A DNA stretch of 64,000 nt from Sphingomonas bisphenolicum (GCF_024349785.1 NZ_AP018817.1:527501-591500), one strand, 5' to 3'; positions 19,715-29,631 are shown, counted from the first letter of the stretch. Notes: generated from the letters alone by a model not told the origin. Made by a program: numbers and translations.

Positions 19715-22200
19715 TCCGCGCGCATCGCTTCGGCCACCAGCGCTTCGGCCTCTATCAGCAGCGCATCCTCGGCCGCTGATTGCGCCACATGTTCGCGGCC
19801 GATCAGGATCAGCACCGGCACGGCGAGCGGACTGACCCGTTCCAGCGTGACATGGAGCATCGTCGTCGCCGCCCGGTCGATCAGGTCGCCCAGCCGCCCG
19901 ACATCGGTCATGCGCGCGCGCGCATCGGCCCAGGCGGCCTTCAGGAGCAGATGGTCGGGCTGATATTTGCGCAGCACGTCATAGATGAGGTCGGTCGAGA
20001 AGGTCACCTGCCGCCCGGTCTTGCGCTTGCCCGGATGCTGACGCTCGATCAGGCCCGAAATCACCGCCACATCGCGAAAGGCGCGCTTCAGGAGGCTCGA
20101 TTGCTCGACCCAGTCGACAAATTCATGGTCGAGGATATCGGCGGAAAACAGGCTTTGCGGATCGGTCACGGGCTTCAGTCCATAGACCGCCAGCGCATAG
20201 TCGTTGGAGACGAAACCCAAGGGCATCAGCCCCTGGCTCTCCATCCGCCGGGTCAGCAACATGCCGAGCGACTGATGCGCGTTCCAGCCTTCGAAACTGT
20301 AACAGACGAGATAATGGCGCCCTTCATGCGGGAAGGTTTCGATCAAAAGCTGGCCGGGCTGGGGCAGGGCGGAGCGTAATTTCTGCATCTCCAGCCATTC
20401 GCGCACATCGGGCGGGAAGCGATGCCATTCCTGCGGCGCCGCCAGGAAATGCCGCACCCGGTCGGCGAGGCGGGTGGACATCGCCATGCGGGTGCCGCCC
20501 CAACTGGGAATGCGCGCCTGTTTCGATGTCGCCCGGACCGTGAGGTCGGACGTGTCCATCCGCACCACCTCCAGCGCCATGCCGGAGAAGAAGAAACTGT
20601 CGCCGGGGCGTAGCTGCGCCGCGAAGCCTTCCTCGACCGTGCCCAGCTTGCGCCCGTTGGCGAAGCGAACAGCGAGCGCCGGCTGGTCGACGATGATGCC
20701 GGCATTGAGCCGATGCTGCTGGATGAAGCGCGGGTGGGACACGCGCCAAAGCACATTGCCCTGGCCATCATCGTCCTGCGTCAGCCGCTTGAACCGGTCA
20801 TAGGCGCGCAGCGCATAGCCGCCACCCTCGATGAAATGCAGGACATGGTCGAAGGCTTCGGCGGTCAGCCCGCTATAGGGCGTGGCGGATCGCAGCTCGT
20901 CCAGCAGATCCTCCGCCCGGAACGGCCCGGCGCAGGCCAGGCCCATCACATGCTGGACCAGCACATCCAGGCTGCCGGCGCGGAAATCGTCGGCGTCGCG
21001 CTCGCCCGCCTCGACGGCATCGAGGGCGGCGCGCGCCTCCAGATATTCGAAGCGGTTCCCCGGAATCAGGATCGCCTCGCTCGCCTGATCCAGCCGGTGA
21101 TTGGCGCGACCGATCCGCTGGAGCAGGCGTGACGATCCCTTGGGCGCGCCCATCTGGATCACGCAATCGACATTGCCCCAGTCGACGCCAAGATCGAGCG
21201 AGGCCGTCGCCACCAAGGCGCGCAGCTTGCCTGCCGCCATCGCGGATTCGACCTTGCGCCGCGCCTCGATCGACAGGCTGCCATGGTGGATGGCGATCGG
21301 CAGGTTGGCGTCATTGACGGACCAGAGTTCCTGGAAGATGAGTTCGGCGAGGCCGCGCGTATTGCAGAAGACCAGCGTCGTCTGCCGCGCCTCTATCTCC
21401 GCCATCACCTGTTTCGCGGCATATTTGCCCGAATGGCCCGACCAGGGGACGCGGCCTTCGGGGATCAGGATGGCGACGTTCGGCTCCGCGCCCGCTTCGC
21501 CCATCACCGGCGTCACCCTGTCGATATCGCCATCGGGTGCGAGCCAGGCGCGATAGGCGTCGACATCGGCGACCGTGGCGGACAGGGCGACGCGGCGCAG
21601 CGCCGGGTTGATCGCCTGCAACCGCGCCATCGACAGGCTGAGCAGGTCGCCTCGCTTCTGCGTGGCGAAGGCATGGACTTCATCGACGATCACGGTCCGC
21701 AGGTCGGAAAAGAGCAAGGCCGCGTCGGGATAGCTGAGCAGCAGCGACAGCGATTCGGGCGTGGTCAGCAATATCTGCGGCGGACGGACGCGCTGCCGCG
21801 CCTTGCGATCGGACGGCGTGTCGCCGGTGCGCGTCTCCACGCTGATGGGAAGCCCCATCTCCTCGATCGGGGTCAGGAGGTTGCGCCGCACATCGACCGC
21901 GAGCGCCTTCAGGGGCGAGACATAAAGGGTATGCAACCGGTCGGTCGGATGGGCGATCAGATCGGCGAGGCTGGGCAGGAATCCGGCCAGCGTCTTGCCC
22001 GCGCCGGTCGGCGCGACCAGCAAAGCATGATCGCCCCGCTGCGCCGCCCCCAGCATGTCCATCTGGTGCCGCCGGGGTCGCCAGCCGCGCGACGCGAGCC
22101 AGCGTCCAATGATGGCGGGGAGGGCGAGCGGCATCAGGGGGATGTAGGGAGCCATGGCCCCGCTGTCACGCTCTGCGCTTTGCCACGAGGTTTCGGCCAT
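19711..22200 (-). CDS. Ligase-associated DEXH-box DNA helicase (Lhr-like)
   Basis: An 829-residue superfamily 2 helicase of the Lhr type that usually occurs with an ATP-dependent DNA ligase, an MBL-fold exonuclease and the PdeM phosphoesterase. Walker A APTGAGKT ends at residue 70, DEVH is at 173-176, and motif VI appears as QRIGRANHRLD. The start at 22200 has a GGAAGAG site about 10 nt upstream; a shorter start at 22155 is possible. The frame is open to 22350, but this is chance coding across the neighbour. No ligase or exonuclease lies beside it, while pdeM is 34 kb away. Confidence 0.92.
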   Translation of the reverse strand: MAETSWQSAERDSGAMAPYIPLMPLALPAIIGRWLASRGWRPRRHQMDMLGAAQRGDHALLVAPTGAGKTLAGFLPSLADLIAHPTDRLHTLYVSPLKALAVDVRRNLLTPIEEMGLPISVETRTGDTPSDRKARQRVRPPQILLTTPESLSLLLSYPDAALLFSDLRTVIVDEVHAFATQKRGDLLSLSMARLQAINPALRRVALSATVADVDAYRAWLAPDGDIDRVTPVMGEAGAEPNVAILIPEGRVPWSGHSGKYAAKQVMAEIEARQTTLVFCNTRGLAELIFQELWSVNDANLPIAIHHGSLSIEARRKVESAMAAGKLRALVATASLDLGVDWGNVDCVIQMGAPKGSSRLLQRIGRANHRLDQASEAILIPGNRFEYLEARAALDAVEAGERDADDFRAGSLDVLVQHVMGLACAGPFRAEDLLDELRSATPYSGLTAEAFDHVLHFIEGGGYALRAYDRFKRLTQDDDGQGNVLWRVSHPRFIQQHRLNAGIIVDQPALAVRFANGRKLGTVEEGFAAQLRPGDSFFFSGMALEVVRMDTSDLTVRATSKQARIPSWGGTRMAMSTRLADRVRHFLAAPQEWHRFPPDVREWLEMQKLRSALPQPGQLLIETFPHEGRHYLVCYSFEGWNAHQSLGMLLTRRMESQGLMPLGFVSNDYALAVYGLKPVTDPQSLFSADILDHEFVDWVEQSSLLKRAFRDVAVISGLIERQHPGKRKTGRQVTFSTDLIYDVLRKYQPDHLLLKAAWADARARMTDVGRLGDLIDRAATTMLHVTLERVSPLAVPVLILIGREHVAQSAAEDALLIEAEALVAEAMRAD

Positions 22201-22291
22201 GGTAGATTGCGCCTCTTCCTTCAGGACCGCGCAACGCCCTACAGGATCAAGCGTATAGGCTGTTGCGCAGCATAGCGCATGGAGAGTGGCC

Positions 22292-22489
22292 ATGACCAAG
22301 ACCATCCACACAGAGCCGATGCCGGACGTCTTTTTCGACATCTGGTTCATGCCTGCCGCCTTCTGGACCCAATGGTGGGGCTTTTATGCCGAGACGTTGA
22401 ATGTCGGTCGTCTCTGCACGCCGCATCATCCGGTCGTACAGGATGAGTCGCCGGTCGATATCGAGGTCGAAGAGGGGCTGGTCGCCTGA
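22292..22489 (+). CDS. 65-aa aromatic-rich protein, uncharacterised (copy 1)
   Basis: I do not recognise this protein. It starts at an ATG 5 nt after GGAGAG, a strong ribosome site, so it is very likely translated. Its middle section is unusually rich in Trp, Phe and Tyr (FFDIWFMPAAFWTQWWGF) and could form an amphipathic, membrane-touching helix; the C-terminus is acidic. It lies upstream of a sulfur amino-acid enzyme gene. An apparently identical second copy follows 512 nt downstream. No signal peptide or Cys-pair motif is seen. Confidence 0.7.
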   Translation: MTKTIHTEPMPDVFFDIWFMPAAFWTQWWGFYAETLNVGRLCTPHHPVVQDESPVDIEVEEGLVA

Positions 22490-22591
22490 ATCGCCGCGGG
22501 GTACGCGGAATAATCATATAACGGCAAGAAATAATCTTACGCGCCCCTCTGGCCCTCCGCCGCCGCCCTGCGTTACACTCCCGCCACGACA

Positions 22592-22610
22592 GCGGCGCAT
22601 CAGACGCCGC
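22592..22610 (+). promoter_or_regulatory. Hairpin beside a ribosome binding site
   Basis: GCGGCG (22592-22597) can pair with CGCCGC (22605-22610); the AGGAG ribosome site begins about 5 nt further on. The same arrangement recurs at 23104-23122 before the intact gene. It might influence translation of the PLP enzyme gene, but it is a small hairpin in GC-rich DNA. Confidence 0.35.
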
Positions 22611-22626
22611 CAGCAGGAGATATGAT

Positions 22627-22770
22627 ATGACCGGCGAAACCGAAGCCGACCTGACCGGCGTGGAAGCCCCGCGCAACCGCCGCCGCCCCAAGGCCCCGAT
22701 CATGGAGATCGACGGCCGTAAGCTGAAGCCTGCCACGCTCGCGCAACGCCCTACAGGATCAAGCGTATAG
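22627..22770 (+). pseudogene. Truncated 5' copy of the cystathionine gamma-synthase-family gene
   Basis: The first 38 codons match the start of the intact gene at 23139. The frame then crosses the duplication junction and runs 9 more codons to a TAG at 22768-22770. It keeps the ribosome site, so a 47-residue fragment may be made. It is a by-product of the tandem duplication, not an independent gene. Confidence 0.85.
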
Positions 22771-23251
22771 GCTGTTGCGCAGCATAGCGCATGGAGAGTG
22801 GCCATGACCAAGACCATCCACACAGAGCCGATGCCGGACGTCTTTTTCGACATCTGGTTCATGCCTGCCGCCTTCTGGACCCAATGGTGGGGCTTTTATG
22901 CCGAGACGTTGAATGTCGGTCGTCTCTGCACGCCGCATCATCCGGTCGTACAGGATGAGTCGCCGGTCGATATCGAGGTCGAAGAGGGGCTGGTCGCCTG
23001 AATCGCCGCGGGGTACGCGGAATAATCATATAACGGCAAGAAATAATCTTACGCGCCCCTCTGGCCCTCCGCCGCCGCCCTGCGTTACACTCCCGCCACG
23101 ACAGCGGCGCATCAGACGCCGCCAGCAGGAGATATGATATGACCGGCGAAACCGAAGCCGACCTGACCGGCGTGGAAGCCCCGCGCAACCGCCGCCGCCC
23201 CAAGGCCCCGATCATGGAGATCGACGGCCGTAAGCTGAAGCCTGCCACGCT
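22740..23251. repeat. 512-bp direct tandem duplication, copy 2
   Basis: This copy reads the same base for base as 22228-22739 in my comparison and leads without break into the rest of the intact gene, so copy 2 is continuous with the original downstream sequence. The lack of differences means a very recent event or an assembly error. Confidence 0.92.
22804..23001 (+). CDS. 65-aa aromatic-rich protein, uncharacterised (copy 2)
   Basis: This is an apparently identical second copy of the gene at 22292-22489, with the same GGAGAG ribosome site and upstream sequence, so its expression signals are probably duplicated as well, unless the promoter lies further upstream. It ends 137 nt before the intact PLP-enzyme gene. 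The product is unknown. Confidence 0.7.
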   Translation: MTKTIHTEPMPDVFFDIWFMPAAFWTQWWGFYAETLNVGRLCTPHHPVVQDESPVDIEVEEGLVA

Positions 23252-24464
23252 GATGATGGGCCATGGCTATGATCCGACCCTGTCGGAGGGGTCGCTCAAG
23301 CCGCCCATCTTCCTGACCTCCACCTTCGCCTTCGAAAGCGCCGCGGCCGGCAAGCGCCATTTCGAGGGCGTGACCGGCATTCGTCCCGGCGGATCGGAAG
23401 GGCTGGTCTATTCCCGCTTCAACGGCCCCAATCAGGAGATTTGCGAGGATCGCCTGTCGGTGTGGGAAGAGGCGGAAGATGCGCTGCTCTTTTCCAGCGG
23501 CATGTCGGCCATCGCCACCACATTGCTGGCGCTGGTGCAGCCCGGCGACGTGATCGTCCATTCGGCGCCGCTCTATGCCGCGACCGAATCGCTGATCGGC
23601 CGCATATTGGGCAAATTCGGGGTGCAATGGCTCGATTTTCCGGCCGGCGCGACCGAAGAAGAAATCGGCGCGGTGATCGAGAAGGCCAGGGGTCTGGGCC
23701 GCGTCGCCCTGCTCTATCTGGAAAGCCCGGCCAACCCGACCAATGTGCTTGTCGACGTGGAAGCGGTGGTCGCGCGGCGCGACTCGCTGTTCGCCGGGGA
23801 AGCGCATGTCCCGCCGATCGCGATCGACAATACGTTCCTGGGGCCGCTGTGGCACAAGCCGCTCGCCCATGGCGCTGACCTCGTCATCTACAGCCTGACC
23901 AAATATGCCGGCGGGCATAGCGACCTCGTCGCGGGCGGGGTGCTGGGCTCCAACGCGCTGATCACCACCATCCGGTTGATGCGCAACACGATCGGCACGA
24001 TCCTCGATCCCCATAGCGCCTGGATGCTGCTGCGATCGCTGGAGACGCTGGAATTGCGCATGAGCCGGGCGGGCGAGAATGCGGAGAAAGTCTGCGCCTG
24101 GCTCAAGGACCAGCCGCAGGTGGAGAAGGTGGTCTATCTGGGCTTTCCCGAAACCGAGCGGCAGGCGGACATCTATCGCCGCCATTGCACCGGCGCGGGA
24201 TCGACCTTCTCGCTCTACCTCAAGGGTGGCGAGGCGGAGGCCTTCGCCTTTCTCGACGCGCTCAAGATCGCCAAGCTGGCGGTCAGCCTGGGCGGGACCG
24301 AGACGCTCGCCAGTCATCCCGCCGCCATGACCCATCTGTCCGTGCCGGCCGAGCGCAAGAAGGCGCTGGCGATCGGCGACAATATGGTCCGCATCTCGAT
24401 CGGCTGCGAGGATGCCGACGACCTGATCGCCGATTTCGCCCAGGCGTTGCGGCAGGTCGGCTGA
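23139..24464 (+). CDS. Cystathionine gamma-synthase-family PLP enzyme
   Basis: A 441-residue member of the Cys/Met-metabolism PLP family (cystathionine synthase/lyase, methionine gamma-lyase). The PLP lysine is Lys255 in YSLTKYAGGHSD, with SSGMSAIATTLLAL for phosphate binding and the family C-terminus ending in SIGCEDADDLIADF. The family covers gamma-synthase and lyase reactions on homoserine esters, cystathionine or methionine; the exact substrate is not clear. AGGAG precedes the start. The first 38 codons are duplicated upstream. A dehydrogenase gene follows after 3 nt, suggesting co-expression. Confidence 0.9.
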   Translation: MTGETEADLTGVEAPRNRRRPKAPIMEIDGRKLKPATLMMGHGYDPTLSEGSLKPPIFLTSTFAFESAAAGKRHFEGVTGIRPGGSEGLVYSRFNGPNQEICEDRLSVWEEAEDALLFSSGMSAIATTLLALVQPGDVIVHSAPLYAATESLIGRILGKFGVQWLDFPAGATEEEIGAVIEKARGLGRVALLYLESPANPTNVLVDVEAVVARRDSLFAGEAHVPPIAIDNTFLGPLWHKPLAHGADLVIYSLTKYAGGHSDLVAGGVLGSNALITTIRLMRNTIGTILDPHSAWMLLRSLETLELRMSRAGENAEKVCAWLKDQPQVEKVVYLGFPETERQADIYRRHCTGAGSTFSLYLKGGEAEAFAFLDALKIAKLAVSLGGTETLASHPAAMTHLSVPAERKKALAIGDNMVRISIGCEDADDLIADFAQALRQVG

Positions 24465-24467
24465 GCC

Positions 24468-25403
24468 ATGACCCGCCCCTTGCTGTTGCTGGGCCAGCCG
24501 CATCTGGCGCCGCTGCTGCCGCTGCTGGAGGCGGATCATGACGTCATCGCCTTGTGGGATGCGCCCGCGCCGGATCGGCTGTCCGCAGTGGATGCGCTGG
24601 TCTGGGCGGGCGAATTTCCACTCGGCCGCGACCTGATCGACGCGATGCCGCGGCTGCGCCTCATCGCCTGCTTCACCGTGGGCTATGATGGTGTCGATCT
24701 GGGGCTGGCGCGGCAGCGGGGCATCGCCGTCGCCCATGCCGGCAATGTCAATGCGGAGGATGTCGCCGACCATGCGATCGGCCTGCTGCTGGCGCATCGC
24801 CGCCGGATCGTGGACGGCGACCGCCAGGTGCGTGGCGGCGGCTGGACCGCCGCGACCAAGATGATCACCCGGTCGATCGGCGGCGCACGGCTGGGGATCG
24901 TGGGCATGGGCGCGATCGGCCAGGCGGCGGCCGAACGGGCTGCGGCGATGAAGATGCGCATCGGCTGGTGGGGGCCACGGCCCAAGCCCGACCTGCCCTG
25001 GCCCCGCGCCGACACGCTGGAGACTCTGGCCCGAGACAGCGACATCCTGCTGGTCGCCGCACGCGCCGATGCGGATAATCGCGGCATGATCGATGCCCGG
25101 ATCATGGACGCGCTGGGCCCGGACGGATTGCTGGTCAATGTCGGACGCGGACAATTGGTGGATGAGGCGGCGCTGGTCGTCGCGTTGCGGAAGGGGCGGC
25201 TGGGCGGCGCAGCGCTCGACGTGTTCGACCCCGAGCCGACCGATCCGTCACGCTGGGTCGATATGCCCCATCTGGTGCTGACCCCGCATAGCGGCGGCGC
25301 GACGCATGAGGCAGTGGGCCGGATGGCGCAGGCGCTGATGGCCAATCTGGCCGCCCATTTCGCCGGCGAACCGCTGCCATCGCTCGTGACCGGGCACGGG
25401 TGA
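24468..25403 (+). CDS. D-isomer-specific 2-hydroxyacid dehydrogenase
   Basis: A 311-residue NAD(P)-dependent dehydrogenase that interconverts 2-oxo acids and D-2-hydroxyacids. The nucleotide-binding GIVGMGAIG lies near residues 144-152, and catalytic residues are visible as Arg in NVGRGQLVDE, Glu in FDPEP and His in TPHSGGAT. The sequence looks like a glyoxylate/hydroxypyruvate-reductase type. It begins 3 nt after the PLP-enzyme stop. It may handle a 2-oxo acid released by a lyase reaction of that enzyme; this link is inference. Confidence 0.88.
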   Translation: MTRPLLLLGQPHLAPLLPLLEADHDVIALWDAPAPDRLSAVDALVWAGEFPLGRDLIDAMPRLRLIACFTVGYDGVDLGLARQRGIAVAHAGNVNAEDVADHAIGLLLAHRRRIVDGDRQVRGGGWTAATKMITRSIGGARLGIVGMGAIGQAAAERAAAMKMRIGWWGPRPKPDLPWPRADTLETLARDSDILLVAARADADNRGMIDARIMDALGPDGLLVNVGRGQLVDEAALVVALRKGRLGGAALDVFDPEPTDPSRWVDMPHLVLTPHSGGATHEAVGRMAQALMANLAAHFAGEPLPSLVTGHG

Positions 25404-25507
25404 CGCCGAATCGATCGAAACGACAAGGCGAAAGGCGCAGCACGGCCGAATCAACGAACGCAAAGCAATCAGATGAACGGGAAGACGATCGACGGACCGT
25501 CAGCGCA

Positions 25508-26236
25508 TCAGAATTTGAAGATGGTGCCCAGATAGACGGCCTGGCTGTCCTGCCGCTCGTCGGTCATCGGGGTCAGGCGACCCGCCACGCTATTATTGTA
25601 GCGCACGCCGGCGGTGACGTTCAGGTTGCGCGTCAGCGAATAGGAGCTGGCGAGATCGAGCGAATAATCCTTGTCCGCCGACGGATTGCGTACGGTCGCG
25701 CCGGGTTCGCGGCGGCTTTCGAGCAGCACCTTGGTGCTGAACCGATCCTTCTTGCCGTCATCCAGCGAGAAATTCTTCGCATCGACCATGGTTTCGACCG
25801 GCACCGGGTCCAGCGCCTTGCGGCCCACCGCGTCGGGCAGGGCGAACTTGCGCCAGTTATGCGCGCCGTTCAGGCTGAACGCCACCGGCTTGATGTCGAT
25901 CGCATCGATCGCGCGGTTCACCGCCACCCGGTCGTCACCGGCCGCGCGCACCATGACGGTGATCGAACGCTGGCCGCTCTGCGAGCCGCTGGTCGGGGTG
26001 AAACGAAAACCCTGCCGACCCGCCGACGCCGCGATCTTCGCATAGGCCGCGGCAAGACGCGGGTCCTTGATGGTGGGGGTGAAGGAGGAGATGCTGCCCA
26101 GATCGCCCAGCGACACGGGCGCTTCCGCACGCAGCCGCATCAGATCGGTCGCCGCGCCGAAAGCGGGAGACAGCATGAAGCCAGCGACGGCCAGCGCCGC
26201 GCCCGTTCCTGCCAAATATCCCCTGTTCACACGCAT
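25508..26236 (-). CDS. Exported outer-membrane-like protein, uncharacterised
   Basis: A 242-residue protein with a signal peptide (about residues 1-28, ending AFGAA). The second half alternates polar and hydrophobic residues as in a beta-barrel, and the last residue is Phe (YLGTIFKF), the usual signal for outer-membrane insertion. The family is not recognised. The ATG at 26236 gives the signal peptide; the frame extends to 26392 without one. It is divergent from the DUF3576 gene across a 256-nt gap, in which I see no clear element. Confidence 0.7.
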   Translation of the reverse strand: MRVNRGYLAGTGAALAVAGFMLSPAFGAATDLMRLRAEAPVSLGDLGSISSFTPTIKDPRLAAAYAKIAASAGRQGFRFTPTSGSQSGQRSITVMVRAAGDDRVAVNRAIDAIDIKPVAFSLNGAHNWRKFALPDAVGRKALDPVPVETMVDAKNFSLDDGKKDRFSTKVLLESRREPGATVRNPSADKDYSLDLASSYSLTRNLNVTAGVRYNNSVAGRLTPMTDERQDSQAVYLGTIFKF

Positions 26237-26492
26237 GACCCGATTCTTTTCCCCGCCGATATGTCTTGCGTAACGCTCTACACCCGCAAAGCCTCCACTG
26301 ACTAGGGGCAGAACGCCTTTTTGTCCGAGCTGTTGCATGGAACACACAGGCGTCGGCCGCCGAACGGGAGCGTTACCAGCGCGCGCGATCACGCATCCCG
26401 TCGCGTGCGCGGTCGCGCCCCCTTGCCCCGCGCCGCACGACCACTATAGAAGCGGTCAGTTTTTGTCGTCTTTTCATGCTAGGACATGCCTG

Positions 26493-26939
26493 ATGGTCCG
26501 CCGCCTTCCCGCTTCTGCAACCGCCGGCCTGCTGCTGGCCGCGCTCCTTCCGCTGGCCGCTTGCGGTGGCGGCGCCAAGGACCGGCCCAAGGCCGACCTC
26601 GCCGCATCGAAGGTCACGACGATCGGCGTCAACGCCTATCTATGGCGCGCCTCGCTCGACACCCTGTCCTTCATGCCGATGGTGCAGACCGATTCGAACG
26701 GCGGCGTGATCGTCACCGACTGGTACGCCAATCCCAACAGCCCCAATGAACGGATGAAGCTGACCGTGTCGATCCTGGACCAGGATCTGCGCGCCGACGC
26801 GCTGCGCGTCGCGGCCAGCCGCCAGGTCAACCAGGGCGGCCAGTGGGTCGACGCCCCGGTCGCCGCGGCCACCGTGCAGAAGCTGGAGGAAGTGATCCTG
26901 ACCAAGGCGCGCGACCTGCGCCGCATGGCGATCGGCTGA
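26493..26939 (+). CDS. DUF3576 lipoprotein
   Basis: A 148-residue protein with a lipoprotein signal (PLAAC, Cys near residue 24). It continues with VTTIGVNAYLWRASLDTLSF, MVQTDSNGGVIVTDWY and a C-terminal helix, matching DUF3576, a family found in alphaproteobacteria beside leuS and lptE. The function is unknown; attachment to the outer membrane is likely. The ATG at 26493 gives the lipobox at the right depth. It precedes leuS by 100 nt. Confidence 0.85.
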   Translation: MVRRLPASATAGLLLAALLPLAACGGGAKDRPKADLAASKVTTIGVNAYLWRASLDTLSFMPMVQTDSNGGVIVTDWYANPNSPNERMKLTVSILDQDLRADALRVAASRQVNQGGQWVDAPVAAATVQKLEEVILTKARDLRRMAIG

Positions 26940-27039
26940 CCCACCGGTTCGGGCGGCGCAGGCGCGGCGTCCCATTTTTCTGATCCGTCGGGGCTGGGCT
27001 TGGAAAGGTCCAGCCCGATCGCATTTGTAAGGACATGAC

Positions 27040-29568
27040 ATGCAAAGGCGCTTCAACCCGCTTGAGGCCGACGCCCGCTGGCAGGCGACCTGGGACGAGC
27101 AGCAGAGCTTCAAGGCCGACGATGCGTCGCCCAAGCCGCGCAGCTATGTGCTGGAGATGTTCCCCTATCCGTCGGGGCGCATCCATATCGGCCATGTCCG
27201 CAACTATTCGATGGGCGACGTGCTGGCGCGATTCCGCCGGATGACGGGGCATGAAGTGCTGCATCCGATGGGCTGGGACGCCTTTGGCATGCCGGCCGAA
27301 AATGCGGCGATGGAAAAGAAGGTCCATCCGGGCGAATGGACGCGGTCCAACATCGCCAACATGCGCGCGCAGTTGAAGAAGCTGGGCTTCGCGATCGACT
27401 GGAGCCGCGAACTCGCCACCTGCGAGCCGGACTATTATGGCCATGAACAGGCGCTGTTCCTGGACATGCTGGAAGCGGGCCTGGTCTATCGCAAGGAATC
27501 GGCGGTCAATTGGGATCCGGTCGACATGACCGTGCTGGCCAACGAGCAGGTGATCGACGGGCGCGGCTGGCGATCCGGTGCGCTGGTCGAGAAGCGCAAG
27601 CTGAGCCAATGGTTCCTGAAGATCACCCAGTTCGCCGACGATCTGGTCGCGGGGCTGGCTACGCTGGACCAGTGGCCCGACAAGGTGAAGCTGATGCAGG
27701 AAAACTGGATCGGCAAATCGGTCGGTTTGCAATTCCATTTCGAACCGGTCGCGCCGTTCGACAGCCGGATCGAGGTCTATTCGACCCGGCCCGACACGAT
27801 TTTCGGGGCCAGCTTCGTCGCGATCGCCGCCGACCACCCGATCGCGCAGGCCGTCGCCGCGAACAACCCGCAAGCGGTCGCCTTCATCGATCAATGCAAG
27901 GCGGGCGGCACCACCGCGGCCGAACTGGAAACGGCGGAGAAACTGGGTTTCGACACCGGCCTGACCGTCGCGCATCCGTTCGATCCCGACTGGCACCTGC
28001 CGGTCTTCATCGCCAATTTCGTGCTGATGGACTATGGCACCGGCGCGGTCATGGGCGTGCCCGCGCACGACCAGCGCGACCTCGACTTTGCGCGCAAATA
28101 TATGCTCCCCGTCGAGCGCGTGGTCGCGGCCGAGGGCGACGAGCAGGCGCCGATCCATAACGAAGCCTATAGTGCGCCGGGCCGCCTGGTGAACTCCCGC
28201 TTCCTCGACGGCATGACCGTGGACGAGGCGAAGGCCGAGGTCATTCGCCGCGCCGAATCGGAAGGCTGGGGCGCGGGCAAGACCGTGTTCCGCCTGCGCG
28301 ACTGGGGCGTATCGCGCCAGCGTTACTGGGGCACGCCGATCCCGGTCATCCATTGCGAGGCCTGCGGCCCGGTGGGCGTGCCCAAGGACCAGTTGCCGGT
28401 CGTGCTGCCCGACGATGTCACGTTCGACATTCCCGGCAATCCGCTCGATCGCCATCCGACCTGGAAGCATGTCGATTGCCCAAGCTGCGGCCAGCCGGCA
28501 GTGCGGGAAACCGATACGCTCGACACATTTGCGGATTCGAGCTGGTATTTCATCCGCTTCGCCAGCCAGCCGGACGACAAGCCGTTCGACCGCGAAACGG
28601 TCGAACAATGGCTGCCGGTCGGCCAATATATCGGTGGCGTGGAACATGCGATCCTGCACTTGCTCTACGCCCGCTTCTGGACCCGCGCGCTCCAGCATAT
28701 GGGGAAATTGGGTTTCGCCGAGCCGTTCACCGGCCTGTTCACGCAGGGCATGGTGACGCACGAGACCTATAGCCGCGAGCAGGGCGAGGGGCTGCCTCCC
28801 GTCTATTTCGCACCCGGCGAGATCGACAGGACGTCCGAGGGCGCGACGCTGATCGCCGACGCTGCGCCGGTCGAGGTCGGCCGGGTCATCAAAATGTCCA
28901 AGTCCAAGAAGAATGTCGTCGATCCCGACGACATCATCGCCCAATATGGCGCGGACGCGGTGCGCTGGTTCATGCTGTCCGACAGCCCGCCCGAGCGCGA
29001 CCTGCCCTGGACCGAGGCAGGAATCGAGGGATCGTGGCGCTTCGTCAACCGCGTGTGGCGGCTGTTCGGCGAATATGACGCGTCGGCGGAAGGCGCCGAC
29101 AAGGCGCTGGATCGCAAGCTGCACCAGACCGTCGATGGCGTCGCCCGGGATATCGAGGCGCTGGGCTTCAACAAGGCCGTCGCCAAAATCTACGAACTGG
29201 TCAACACGATCGAGAAGGCCAAGCCGTCCGCGTCGCGCACCGCCGCGATCCGTGGCCTTGCGCTGCTGGTCGCGCCGATGACCCCGCATCTGGCCGAAGA
29301 GGGCTGGGCGGAGATGCACGGAGACGGCCTGATCGCCGACGCCGCCTGGCCGCCGGTCGATCCGGCGCTGCTGGTGGACGATGAAGTCACCATCGCCTGC
29401 CAGGTGATGGGCAAGCTGCGCGACACCATCACCGTGCCCAAGGGGACGCCGAAGGACGAACTGGAGAAGCTGGCGCTGGCCGCGCCCAACGTCATCCGCA
29501 CGCTGGACGGGGCCACGCCCAAGAAGATCATCGTCGTGCCCGACCGGCTGGTGAATATCGTCTTCTAA
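27040..29568 (+). CDS. leuS: Leucyl-tRNA synthetase
   Basis: This class I synthetase charges tRNA-Leu. The 842-residue protein has the HIGH motif at 49-52, a zinc-ribbon CPSCGQP in the middle, the editing-domain region TRPDTIFG and the KMSKS loop at 618-622. The length is standard. TAAGGA lies before the start. The order DUF3576-leuS-lptE-holA is a conserved alphaproteobacterial block. Confidence 0.98.
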   Translation: MQRRFNPLEADARWQATWDEQQSFKADDASPKPRSYVLEMFPYPSGRIHIGHVRNYSMGDVLARFRRMTGHEVLHPMGWDAFGMPAENAAMEKKVHPGEWTRSNIANMRAQLKKLGFAIDWSRELATCEPDYYGHEQALFLDMLEAGLVYRKESAVNWDPVDMTVLANEQVIDGRGWRSGALVEKRKLSQWFLKITQFADDLVAGLATLDQWPDKVKLMQENWIGKSVGLQFHFEPVAPFDSRIEVYSTRPDTIFGASFVAIAADHPIAQAVAANNPQAVAFIDQCKAGGTTAAELETAEKLGFDTGLTVAHPFDPDWHLPVFIANFVLMDYGTGAVMGVPAHDQRDLDFARKYMLPVERVVAAEGDEQAPIHNEAYSAPGRLVNSRFLDGMTVDEAKAEVIRRAESEGWGAGKTVFRLRDWGVSRQRYWGTPIPVIHCEACGPVGVPKDQLPVVLPDDVTFDIPGNPLDRHPTWKHVDCPSCGQPAVRETDTLDTFADSSWYFIRFASQPDDKPFDRETVEQWLPVGQYIGGVEHAILHLLYARFWTRALQHMGKLGFAEPFTGLFTQGMVTHETYSREQGEGLPPVYFAPGEIDRTSEGATLIADAAPVEVGRVIKMSKSKKNVVDPDDIIAQYGADAVRWFMLSDSPPERDLPWTEAGIEGSWRFVNRVWRLFGEYDASAEGADKALDRKLHQTVDGVARDIEALGFNKAVAKIYELVNTIEKAKPSASRTAAIRGLALLVAPMTPHLAEEGWAEMHGDGLIADAAWPPVDPALLVDDEVTIACQVMGKLRDTITVPKGTPKDELEKLALAAPNVIRTLDGATPKKIIVVPDRLVNIVF

Positions 29569-29587
29569 AACCGCCTGGAAGGCAGGA

Positions 29588-29616
29588 AGGGGCTTCGACA
29601 AGCTCAGCCCGAACGG
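29588..29616. repeat. Dispersed hairpin repeat between leuS and lptE
   Basis: The sequence around GGCTTCGACAAGCTCAGCCC can fold into a small hairpin and matches a very common dispersed word of sphingomonad genomes. It occupies most of the 63-nt leuS-lptE gap. Confidence 0.6.
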
Positions 29617-29631
29617 TTAAAGGTCTCACCC

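Larger units (their letters stand above)
22228..22739. repeat. 512-bp direct tandem duplication, copy 1
   Basis: This segment is followed immediately by an apparently identical copy (22740-23251). It contains the upstream region and whole gene of a 65-aa protein, the next intergenic region, and the first 38 codons of the cystathionine gamma-synthase-family gene. The left flank (base 22227) and the base after the unit (22740 against 23252) differ, which fixes the edges. Confidence 0.92.

Noticed and set aside
22201..22350. N-terminal extension of the helicase into the duplicated unit
   Set aside because: The extra ~50 residues have no helicase similarity and would overlap the microprotein gene; a ribosome site exists at the 22200 start.
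26827..29601. A 924-codon open frame antisense to leuS
   Set aside because: High-GC coding regions often leave the opposite strand open. leuS has full family motifs, while the antisense frame has none and is His/Arg/Gln-rich in the usual shadow pattern.
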